From Bacteroidales bacterium UBA1715 (lineage in GTDB: Bacteria; Bacteroidota; Bacteroidia; Bacteroidales; UBA1715): DNA of 20,164 nt. The translations under genes were made by a program, and so were the position numbers. Positions 14,530 through 20,164 of the stretch are shown here, piece after piece. The stretch is from positions 1-20,164 of the forward strand of contig DCIX01000024.1 of assembly GCA_002317135.1 (NCBI GenBank), in the 5' to 3' direction. Below the pieces are notes generated by a model, which worked only from the letters and a program-made list of their open reading frames with translations, searched no databases and had not been told where the DNA came from. Position 1 is the first letter of the stretch; each line of letters opens with the position of its first letter.

Positions 14530-15332
14530 TATTCATCTGATTCAGGAATTTCGAACGAAAATACCGAGGAACCTTCCAATATATTCGGATAGACAAAGAT
14601 ATTCGTATCTACTTGATACGACACCGCACGGGCATTATCACAATACGCACGAACGTAAACGGTGGAACCTTCGGTAAACCCATTTTCCAATAATTTATCC
14701 AACGGTTTTAACACAACCGAATGTTGTTCCTTTCCTCCTGTTGACGATGCAGAACCAGAATTGTAGGCATAGTCATACTTTTCAGAAGAGACATCTGCTG
14801 TTTTTCCAAAGAAATACCAAGTTGACAAGCCATACGACGCACTACTTGCCGTAAAATATAGCGTTCTATAAACCGACAACACATTGTCCTTTACCGACAA
14901 CGAATCAATTTCTATAGAACCTTGCGTAGGCTTTGCCAAATACAAAGCAGCAAGCGTGTCGGCAGAAGTTGTATCGTATCGGTATGCATACAAGGCATTT
15001 TTACAATATCCATCCTTGCTAAATTCAATAAAATACCAACCGCCGTGTGGTTTATACAAATCCCAGTACCCTTTTGAATCTGTTTTCATATAATACACAC
15101 TATCCCAAATAGTTGTATCAGAAATTGTATCAATACAATGTACTTTTATTGCAATATCAGAATGATCTTTCTCAACCGAGCCTGTTTCATCATATAAAAG
15201 GACTTGCCCCCAAATGCCACGAGTCGTATCAACATCCTCTACATACGAGTCTTTACCACACGAAGTAAAAACACACGATGCAATCACAAACGATACCAAA
15301 GAAAGGACAACTGATTTTTGAATAAGATTCAT
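14529..15332 (-). CDS. Lipoprotein with a carboxypeptidase-regulatory-like domain
   Basis: A 267-residue protein from ATG 15330-15332 (MNLIQKSVVLSLVSFVIASC). The longer open frame runs back into the pheS terminator and is rejected. A lipidation site is likely at Cys20 (IASC); Cys25 is an alternative. The region ~35-130 (RGIWGQVLLYDETGSVEKDH, then TDSKGYWDLYKPHGGWYFIE) looks like a transthyretin-like regulatory domain of the kind found in many Bacteroidota lipoproteins. The rest is beta-rich with YVRAYCDNARAVSYQV. It is the first gene of the operon with the T9SS-exported protein, overlapping it by one base, which suggests joint synthesis and perhaps a surface complex. Confidence 0.8.
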   Translation of the reverse strand: MNLIQKSVVLSLVSFVIASCVFTSCGKDSYVEDVDTTRGIWGQVLLYDETGSVEKDHSDIAIKVHCIDTISDTTIWDSVYYMKTDSKGYWDLYKPHGGWYFIEFSKDGYCKNALYAYRYDTTSADTLAALYLAKPTQGSIEIDSLSVKDNVLSVYRTLYFTASSASYGLSTWYFFGKTADVSSEKYDYAYNSGSASSTGGKEQHSVVLKPLDKLLENGFTEGSTVYVRAYCDNARAVSYQVDTNIFVYPNILEGSSVFSFEIPESDE

Positions 15333-15365
15333 ATACAAACTTTTTATTGTTGTAAAAATAAACAA

Positions 15366-15397
15366 AAAATCCTTCACCGATACCGATGAAGGATTTT
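15366..15397 (-). terminator. Intrinsic terminator of pheS
   Basis: An 11-bp perfect stem (AAAATCCTTCA at 15366-15376, TGAAGGATTTT at 15387-15397) with a 10-base loop. On the minus strand it is followed by TTTTTTGTTT and lies about 20 bases after the pheS stop codon. Confidence 0.9.
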
Positions 15398-15418
15398 CTT
15401 ATACCAAACCACAATGGG

Positions 15419-16441
15419 CTATTTCGCAGCTTCAAATTGTTTAATGAAACGAGTATCGTTTTTAAAGAACAAACGAATATCCTTAACTTGATATTTTAAC
15501 ATTGCGATACGTTCAACACCCATACCGAATGCAAAACCTGTATATTTATCGGCATCGATGCCACAACTTTTCAACACATTCGGATCAACCATACCACAAC
15601 CTAAGATTTCCAACCAACCAGTTCCCTTACATACCGAGCAACCTTTTCCGCCGCAAATAGAACAAGAAATATCCATTTCTGCAGAAGGTTCTGTGAATGG
15701 GAAATAAGAAGGACGAAGACGGATTTGCGTTTTAGTTCCAAACATTTCCTTTGCAAAGTACAACAACGTTTGTTTTAAATCAGCAAAAGAAACATTCGTG
15801 TCAACATACAAACCTTCAACTTGATGGAAAATACAGTGAGCACGGGCAGAAATCGCTTCATTACGGAACACACGACCAGGGAAAATCGAACGAATTGGTG
15901 GTTGTGTATGTTCCATCATACGAACTTGCACCGAAGATGTATGCGTACGAAGTAAAATATCAGGATTTCTTTCGATAAAGAATGTGTCTTGCATATCACG
16001 AGCAGGATGTTCTGGTGGGAAATTTAATGCCGAGAACACATGCCAGTCATCTTCTACTTCAGGACCTTCAGAAACAGTAAAACCAATTCTCGAAAAAATA
16101 TCGATAATTTCATTACGCACAATAGAAATAGGATGATGACTACCCAATTCCATTGGCATTTCTGGAAGTGAAGTATCTACATTTAACGAATCCGAATCAT
16201 CGTCGTTGCAATGATTGTTTTGTAATGCTTCGAATTTTGCTTGAGCAGCTTGTTTCAAAGCGTTTATTTTTTGTCCTATTTCTTTTTTCTTATCATTTGG
16301 AACATTACGAAATTCTTCGAAAACTTTGTTCAATTCACCTTTTTTTGAAAGGTATTTCAAACGGAATTCTTCTACTTGTTCCTTATTTTCTGCCTTAAAT
16401 CCTTCTACATCGGCAAGGATTTTTTCTATTAATTGTAGCAT
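15419..16441 (-). CDS. pheS: Phenylalanine-tRNA ligase alpha subunit
   Basis: A 340-residue protein of normal family length. Residues 1-~85 are the N-terminal coiled-coil that binds tRNA (EEFRLKYLSKKGELNKVF). The class II catalytic core follows, with GPEVEDDWHVFSALNFPPEH (126-145), ARDMQDTFFI (147-156), LLRTHTS (163-169), motif 2 FRNEAISARAHCIFHQVEGL (192-211), SYFPFTEPSAEMDI (245-258) and motif 3 GFAFGMGVERIAML (302-315). The Cys-rich insert CSICGGKGCSVCKGTGW (260-276) occurs in some PheS lineages and may bind zinc. The enzyme charges tRNA-Phe together with PheT, which is not in the window. It lies 11 bases after the cyclophilin gene. Confidence 0.97.
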   Translation of the reverse strand: MLQLIEKILADVEGFKAENKEQVEEFRLKYLSKKGELNKVFEEFRNVPNDKKKEIGQKINALKQAAQAKFEALQNNHCNDDDSDSLNVDTSLPEMPMELGSHHPISIVRNEIIDIFSRIGFTVSEGPEVEDDWHVFSALNFPPEHPARDMQDTFFIERNPDILLRTHTSSVQVRMMEHTQPPIRSIFPGRVFRNEAISARAHCIFHQVEGLYVDTNVSFADLKQTLLYFAKEMFGTKTQIRLRPSYFPFTEPSAEMDISCSICGGKGCSVCKGTGWLEILGCGMVDPNVLKSCGIDADKYTGFAFGMGVERIAMLKYQVKDIRLFFKNDTRFIKQFEAAK

Positions 16442-16452
16442 TGTACTTATAT

Positions 16453-17298
16453 TTACTCTATTACCGCTTTAATAATCATAACATCCTGTTCTGGACGATT
16501 TGCTCTATCTGTCTTTACTTTTGCTATTTTATCCACAACATCAAGACCTTCAACAACTTCGCCAAATACAGTGTAATCCATATCAAGATGTGGAGTTCCA
16601 CCTATCGTGCTATAGATAGTCTTTTGTTCCTTTGTATACGAAACTGTTTGAATTGCATCCAATGCATCTTTACACGTTTCAGCAAATGCTTGATATTTTT
16701 GCATAAATGTGTTTCTATCAGTTTGTTGCAATTGAATAAGTTCATTCAACAAAGCCTTGTTTTCTGGTTTATATAATTGATTTTGAATATATTCAGCCTT
16801 TGCTTGTTGTGCCTTATTTTGAGCCATAGCATCTAATTGATCTGCAGGAACTTGTTGTCCTACAACAATATAGAACTGAGAACCTGAAGATTCCTTATTT
16901 GGATTTTGTGGTCCACCTAAACGAGCAGCCGCCAAAGCGCCTTTTTTGTGGATAAATTTAGGATTAAACTCTGCAGGAATAGTATAGCCAGGTCCACCAA
17001 ATCCTAATTGAGCACCAGCTGCCGCGCCTTTCGAGTTTGGATCACCTGCTTGAATCATAAAATTCTCAATCACACGGTGAAACAACAAACTATCATAATA
17101 ATGTTCCTTCACCAACTTCAAGAAATTGTCTCTGTGTAATGGTGTTTCATCATACAATTTAATTTTTATAACACCATAGTTTGTTTCAAAAGTTACAATA
17201 TTTCCCATTTTTTCCTTATTAATTTTTGACGGCAACACAAACGCTGCAAGTAGTCCAAACAGCGCAACTGCAATACCAATTTTAGTAACAAGTTTCAT
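16453..17298 (-). CDS. Cyclophilin-type peptidyl-prolyl isomerase, membrane-anchored or periplasmic
   Basis: A 281-residue protein from ATG 17296-17298 (MKLVTKIGIAVALFGLLAAF). A start six codons earlier is possible. The N-terminal hydrophobic stretch is a signal sequence or anchor. The cyclophilin core contains FHRVIENFMIQAGDP (73-87, with the catalytic Arg75 and the Phe80, Met81 and Gln83 pocket residues), GAAAGAQLGFGGPGYTIPAE, SSGSQFYIVVGQQ (138-150) and YTVFGEVVEGLDVVDKIA near the end. About 75 residues, Gln/Lys-rich and helical (~150-225), are inserted between the FYIV strand and the HLDMDYTVFGEV strand. Such inserts are frequent in Bacteroidota cyclophilins. It catalyses proline cis-trans isomerisation in protein folding. 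It is 11 bases upstream of pheS. Confidence 0.93.
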   Translation of the reverse strand: MKLVTKIGIAVALFGLLAAFVLPSKINKEKMGNIVTFETNYGVIKIKLYDETPLHRDNFLKLVKEHYYDSLLFHRVIENFMIQAGDPNSKGAAAGAQLGFGGPGYTIPAEFNPKFIHKKGALAAARLGGPQNPNKESSGSQFYIVVGQQVPADQLDAMAQNKAQQAKAEYIQNQLYKPENKALLNELIQLQQTDRNTFMQKYQAFAETCKDALDAIQTVSYTKEQKTIYSTIGGTPHLDMDYTVFGEVVEGLDVVDKIAKVKTDRANRPEQDVMIIKAVIE

Positions 17299-17382
17299 TT
17301 TCAAAATTTTCGGCAAGTTACAAAATATCGTGTTGAAAAAAGTGCAGAACTATCTTTTTTTTCCCATTTACGACGTATTTCA

Positions 17383-17838
17383 CTAATAAATACGCAAATC
17401 CCCATTATAAAAATCGCACGAAAACTCCCGCAACGGATACATGGCAGGGCCTTCTTCCATATATCTGCCACTCATATTAAACACCGAGCCACACTTCGGG
17501 CAAACCAACAAATCAGGAAAATATTTATCTATTTCCATAGCACAATCGCGAGCCTCGTTGGTACACGTTCTATCGAACGCAACAAAATCATCTACCGCCC
17601 CATCGTTTTTTTGTCTATACAGAACAACTCCATTGCAATTATAACCTGCACAAATATTTCCTGTAACCAAAATGGCAGAACCACCGATAGTCCGCAACGA
17701 CACATAACGAGGATCGCTCTCAACCGCAATCACTTTATAATTCAACTCTGTTACAGGGACCGGATTATCCTTCTTTCCGCAAGAAGAAATAAAAATGCAT
17801 ATAAAAACTATAAGAATATTTTGTAAACGAGCATACAT
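17383..17838 (-). CDS. Rieske-like lipoprotein with cysteines in place of histidines
   Basis: A 151-residue protein from ATG 17836-17838, lipoprotein signal with Cys20 (VFICIFISSC). The fold pattern is that of Bacteroidota Rieske-domain lipoproteins: CNGVVLYRQ (68-76), AFDRTCTNEARDC (87-99), CPKCGSVFNMSG (113-124) and GPAMYPLREF (130-139). A true Rieske cluster needs C-x-H and C-x-x-H. Here the second pair is CPKC and the first region offers Cys92 and Cys99, with no histidine. So it may bind a metal through four cysteines or have lost the cluster. It is divergent from the basic secreted protein gene, with 39 bases between the two starts. Confidence 0.75.
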   Translation of the reverse strand: MYARLQNILIVFICIFISSCGKKDNPVPVTELNYKVIAVESDPRYVSLRTIGGSAILVTGNICAGYNCNGVVLYRQKNDGAVDDFVAFDRTCTNEARDCAMEIDKYFPDLLVCPKCGSVFNMSGRYMEEGPAMYPLREFSCDFYNGDLRIY

Positions 17839-17851
17839 AGATGAAACTTTG

Positions 17852-17859
17852 TATTTTTG
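17852..17859 (+). promoter_or_regulatory. -7 promoter box (TATTTTTG)
   Basis: An exact TAnnTTTG match, 18 bases before the ATG of the basic secreted protein gene at 17878. A TTTG at 17820-17823 is too far away for a standard -33 element. Confidence 0.6.
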
Positions 17860-17877
17860 TGCAAAGTACATATTTTT

Positions 17878-18240
17878 ATGAAAAGAATACTACTCATTTT
17901 ATGCATTGTTTTCCTTTCGTGCTCGGTTGCCGATGCGCAACGACATAAGAAAGGTTTTATTCCAAACGACGATTCTGAAGAATACGACGAAGAAATCCAG
18001 GAAGAGGTAAAAAAAGAGGCACAAATACAACTAAATCCTTCCGACAAGGCACAGCAACGCATGATGCGCCACAGGGAAAAACGCAAGGAGAAAGAATATA
18101 CTCGTCACCATAAAGAGATTCAAGATAAGAAGACGCTCAAGAAAATGAAGAAAGACAAGAAAAAATCGCAAGCGTACAATCAGCACAAGCAACCGCTAAA
18201 AAGCAGAATGAACGCTAAGAAAAAAGCAAGAAAAAGGTGA
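17878..18240 (+). CDS. Small secreted protein with acidic then strongly basic segments
   Basis: A 120-residue protein from ATG 17878. Signal peptide MKRILLILCIVFLSCSVADA, probably cleaved before Gln21; a Cys15 inside the hydrophobic core makes lipidation less likely. The mature N-terminus is acidic (NDDSEEYDEEIQEE). From about residue 50 on, the chain is dominated by Lys, Arg, Gln and His with predicted helix (RMMRHREKRKEKEY, KKMKKDKKKSQ, ending RMNAKKKARKR). No domain was recognised. It overlaps the GNAT gene by four bases (GTGA), so the two are translationally coupled. Confidence 0.75.
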   Translation: MKRILLILCIVFLSCSVADAQRHKKGFIPNDDSEEYDEEIQEEVKKEAQIQLNPSDKAQQRMMRHREKRKEKEYTRHHKEIQDKKTLKKMKKDKKKSQAYNQHKQPLKSRMNAKKKARKR

Positions 18241-19088
18241 TACGCAAACTTTCACATACAGAAATTGACAGACAAAAATGGAATGCAATTATTGAACAAT
18301 CTGCGTATTCCTCACTGTATGCGAAATCCCAATTCCTCGACGTTGTCTGCCCGAATTGGGAAGCACTGGTGCTCGACGATTACGATGCCGTGTTTCCTAT
18401 TCCTATAAAGAAACGATTGGGAATCTCGTATGTAGTACAACCTATTCTGTCTCAACAATATACCATCTATACAAATAGGACTATTTCAAAAGAAGAGAAA
18501 AACGAATTTATAGAAATATTTAAACGCTACAAGTTCGTGCGAATTAGTCTTTCTGAGCCTTTATTAGAACCAACAAAAGAGAAAAGTAACTATGTTCTAA
18601 ATCTCAACAAGTCGTATCAGGATTTACGAAACAACTTTTCGAGAAACACGATTCGAAACATCGTAAAAGCGCAGAAGAAAAATATTTTTTGCGAACAATT
18701 GTTCGAACAAGAGCAAGCAATAGAAATGCTTCTTGCAAACGATACGGCAAATCATTACACTCCATATAAACAACCAATAATCAATATCTTGCAAGCTATT
18801 GAATGGGAAGCATATTCCATAACCGACGGAACAAATCGATACGCGACAGCAATTTTTCTAAAATTAGGGAACCGGCTATATTATCTTTTTCCTGCAAGTT
18901 CTACCGAAGGAAAAGAAAAATCCGCAATGTTTCTGCTCATTGACTCTGTAATACAAAAATACGCAGGAACAAACCTCATCATAGATTTTGAAGGTTCGGA
19001 ACTTGAAGGAGTTAAACGATTCTATCAAGGCTGGGGAGCAGAAAATAATCCGTATTATTTTGTAAAACGAATACGGATTAATGATTAA
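18237..19088 (+). CDS. GNAT/FemAB-like acyltransferase family protein
   Basis: A 283-residue protein starting at GTG 18237, which overlaps the previous stop codon (GTGA). The pattern resembles FemAB/GNAT_6-type proteins of Bacteroidota: YSSLYAKSQFLDVVCPNWEA (24-43), then PIPIKKRLGISYVVQPILSQ (55-74), SYQDLRNNFSRNTIRNIVKA, a second half with ATAIFLKLGNRLYYLFPASS, and the closing LIIDFEGSELEGVKRFYQGW (about 247-266) followed by GAE, where the acyl donor would bind in relatives. There is no signal peptide, so it should be cytoplasmic. The substrate is unknown. Downstream lies the GC-rich hairpin copy B. Confidence 0.75.
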   Translation: MIRKLSHTEIDRQKWNAIIEQSAYSSLYAKSQFLDVVCPNWEALVLDDYDAVFPIPIKKRLGISYVVQPILSQQYTIYTNRTISKEEKNEFIEIFKRYKFVRISLSEPLLEPTKEKSNYVLNLNKSYQDLRNNFSRNTIRNIVKAQKKNIFCEQLFEQEQAIEMLLANDTANHYTPYKQPIINILQAIEWEAYSITDGTNRYATAIFLKLGNRLYYLFPASSTEGKEKSAMFLLIDSVIQKYAGTNLIIDFEGSELEGVKRFYQGWGAENNPYYFVKRIRIND

Positions 19089-19107
19089 TTCTTAATTATT
19101 TCCCGTC

Positions 19108-19130
19108 GGGGCAGGGCTCTGCTCTGCCCT
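19108..19130 (+). repeat. 23-nt GC-rich hairpin element, copy B
   Basis: The arm GGGGCAGGGC and the arm GCTCTGCCCT pair over 10 bp (two G-T pairs) around a TCT loop, 19 bases after the stop codon of the GNAT gene. TTAATGATTAAT (19078-19089) precedes it and includes the stop codon. Copy A at 7726-7748 has the same loop and length, and differs by paired changes in the stem. Confidence 0.8.
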
Positions 19131-19184
19131 ATATATTCCATTAAATTTCAATATATTTTGGAAATAATATCCATTAATTATAAA

Positions 19185-19223
19185 TAAAAAAAATCGCAGA
19201 ACCCGAAATGGATTCTGCGATTT
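19185..19223 (-). terminator. Intrinsic terminator of the variable surface protein gene
   Basis: A perfect 11-bp stem (AAATCGCAGAA at 19191-19201, TTCTGCGATTT at 19213-19223), followed on the minus strand by eight T. It lies about 127 bases after the stop codon at 19350, beyond the multi-stem hairpin. Confidence 0.9.
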
Positions 19224-19252
19224 GAATTAATTATATCATTTTTATTTCCCAT

Positions 19253-19307
19253 CCCGAAGGCTGGCGGTTTGCTGCCACTCCGTGGCTGGTAACCGCCATT
19301 CTTCGGG
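19253..19307 (-). other. Three-stem nested hairpin downstream of the variable region
   Basis: Three concentric stems are seen: CCCGAAG/CTTCGGG (19253-19259 with 19301-19307), GGCGGTT/AACCGCC (19263-19269 with 19291-19297) and GCCAC/GTGGC (19274-19278 with 19282-19286), with small internal loops and a TCC/GGA tip. It begins 43 bases past the stop codon at 19350. Diversity-generating retroelements usually have a GC-rich hairpin or cruciform just after the variable region, required for efficient homing. The location fits, though the distance is longer than in phage BPP-1. It could otherwise be a dispersed palindromic repeat. Confidence 0.6.
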
Positions 19308-19349
19308 GTTTATTATGTTTGTTGTTCTTTGGCTTGGAAATGGTAAATT

Positions 19350-20164
19350 CTACAAACCACGCACCAAGCGAACCGATTGTCCGCGGTAGCGGTTGTAGTA
19401 GTACACGTTGGCATTGCCGCTGTAGAAGTACAGGCAGTACGCGTTGCCGCCGTCGTTAGCCGAAGACGACCAGTAGTTCCCGAGGGAACCCACGTAGCTA
19501 ACGTCCGAACCGTAGCGGTAGCCAGCAGCCGGAAGAAAAATGGCACCGTTTGCTTCCATCTTACTCCACTCACTTGTTGAATACGTATTGCTGTCGAAAC
19601 CATTCATTCCACTTTTGAATGTAATACCGCCTGGCGTTGTCCAGTTGTCTGGCAACAATATCAATCCTGTTACACCATTTACGGTAGCTAAACCTTTCAA
19701 AGAACTTGCATCGGCTCTTTCTTCAAATACATAATCCCATTCTTCATACGTTAGCGTTCTCCACTGACCTGCAACATTTCCGCCGTTGCTTATCTTATTA
19801 TATACGCCCCAGTCGAAGTTTGTACCTGCAATGTCGGCATATTTATCACCTACAACACCGTAATCACTATAATCTGTACTTGTCATATACGGATATTTTG
19901 AGTTATAACCGCTTGTTCCCCAGCCGAACAAGTCTATCCAACCGCTATATGTGGAAGAAATGTTTTTATTTGCCTCTCCTATCATATCATATTGGTTTTC
20001 TGCAAAGCACCAGGTTTCTGTGCTTGCTTGGTATTGCAAGTTGCCTTGCGAGAAATACACTTTTTCAGTTGCTGAAACCGAGAAAGCAGCCATAATAGCA
20101 CCATTTTCAATAGTTACGGTACCGGTAGCATTTTCATTATCTCCATTATTTTCTTCCTCAGGCG
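19350..20164 (-). CDS. C-type-lectin/FGE-like surface protein, probable DGR target (5' end outside window)
   Basis: The last ~270 residues are visible; the frame stays open through the right edge, so the true start lies beyond it. The first visible part is an acidic Asn/Glu linker. Then come KVYFSQGNLQYQ, CFAENQYDMIG, GWIDLFGWGTSGYN, NFDWGVYNKISNGG, GQWRTLTYEEWDYV, LILLPDNW, GAIFLPAAGYRYGS and GNYWSSSAND, and the end GQSVRLVRGL. This is a Bacteroidales family with the formylglycine-enzyme/C-type-lectin fold, often present in many copies and often targeted by diversity-generating retroelements. The closing 55 or so codons are GC-rich (33 of 60 bases at 19381-19440), unlike the AT-rich upstream part, and are full of TAC, AAC, GAC and CGC codons. 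The inferred role is a surface ligand-binding protein. Confidence 0.85.
   Translation of the reverse strand, partial: PEEENNGDNENATGTVTIENGAIMAAFSVSATEKVYFSQGNLQYQASTETWCFAENQYDMIGEANKNISSTYSGWIDLFGWGTSGYNSKYPYMTSTDYSDYGVVGDKYADIAGTNFDWGVYNKISNGGNVAGQWRTLTYEEWDYVFEERADASSLKGLATVNGVTGLILLPDNWTTPGGITFKSGMNGFDSNTYSTSEWSKMEANGAIFLPAAGYRYGSDVSYVGSLGNYWSSSANDGGNAYCLYFYSGNANVYYYNRYRGQSVRLVRGL
19353..19523 (-). other. Candidate DGR variable region (VR)
   Basis: In this family the template-encoded C-terminus is rich in AAC (Asn) codons, and adenine-specific mutagenesis converts AAC to other NNC codons. Here the expected Asn positions are filled by NNC codons only: TAC (Tyr194, 200, 222, 224, 231-233, 236), GAC (Asp197, 214), AGC (Ser199), CTC (Leu204), GGC (Gly216), TGC (Cys220) and CGC (Arg237), with AAC kept at 229 and 234. 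Invariant residues between them (VGS, NYWSSS, GQSVRLVR) are unchanged. Residue numbers count from the Met at 20091-20093. The template repeat is not in the window, so this is pattern-based. Confidence 0.65.

Noticed and set aside
19313..19603. A 96-codon minus-strand open frame overlapping the variable region
   Set aside because: Thr/Ala-rich shadow of the GC-rich variable region in another frame; the in-frame protein is clearly the lectin-like one.

Overview
The window is AT-rich bacterial DNA from a member of the Bacteroidota, most likely a Bacteroidales lineage that has a type IX secretion system. Five things point there. A protein at 11947-14529 ends in a T9SS type B (gliding-motility-type) sorting domain. 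There is a DUF4293 protein and a DUF4369/DUF5106-type thioredoxin protein. PheS has a Bacteroidota-style motif 2 (FRNEAISARAH). Several genes are preceded by the Bacteroidota -7 promoter box TAnnTTTG and have very short leaders. Small lipoproteins and outer-membrane barrels are abundant. No rRNA, tRNA or CRISPR array was seen, and no gene-free stretch exceeds 300 bases.

Layout. 1-2270 (minus strand): a restriction-modification-type operon reading XRE regulator, winged-helix protein with VNDT repeats, Bacteroidales 'subunit M' protein, and a GIY-YIG/helicase protein cut by the left edge. 2271-2456 holds no gene and ends in the terminator of the next unit. 2509-4071 (minus): beta-barrel protein plus a lipoprotein with repeated Ig/prealbumin-like domains. 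4209-6695 (minus): a small XRE regulator, then a 720-residue protein that fuses an FtsK-type motor to a CbxX/CfxQ (EccA-like) AAA ATPase and has a C-terminal hydrophobic tail. 6696-6895 has no gene but carries palindromes upstream of that regulator. 6896-7639 (minus): a lone unrecognised gene. 7784-9171 (minus): a 43-residue lipoprotein, a barrel protein and a small secreted protein.

9308-11297 (plus): DUF4293 membrane protein and a periplasmic thioredoxin-like protein, separated by a shared terminator from the convergent minus operon 11333-15332 (lipoprotein, T9SS-exported FN3/PKD-like protein, PnuC-type transporter). 15419-17298 (minus): cyclophilin peptidyl-prolyl isomerase and pheS. 17383-17838 (minus): Rieske-like lipoprotein, divergent from 17878-19088 (plus), which holds a small basic secreted protein and a GNAT/FemAB-like protein.

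The right end (19350-20164, minus) is the most interesting part. It is the 3' portion of a surface-protein gene whose last ~55 codons look like the variable region of a diversity-generating retroelement: GC-rich, with many NNC codons that would derive from AAC by adenine-only substitution, ending in GQSVRLVR. A multi-stem hairpin lies 43 bases past the stop codon. The reverse transcriptase and template repeat are not in the window. Two other signals stand out: the FtsK-CbxX fusion, and a 23-nt hairpin found downstream of two unrelated genes with compensatory base-pair changes.
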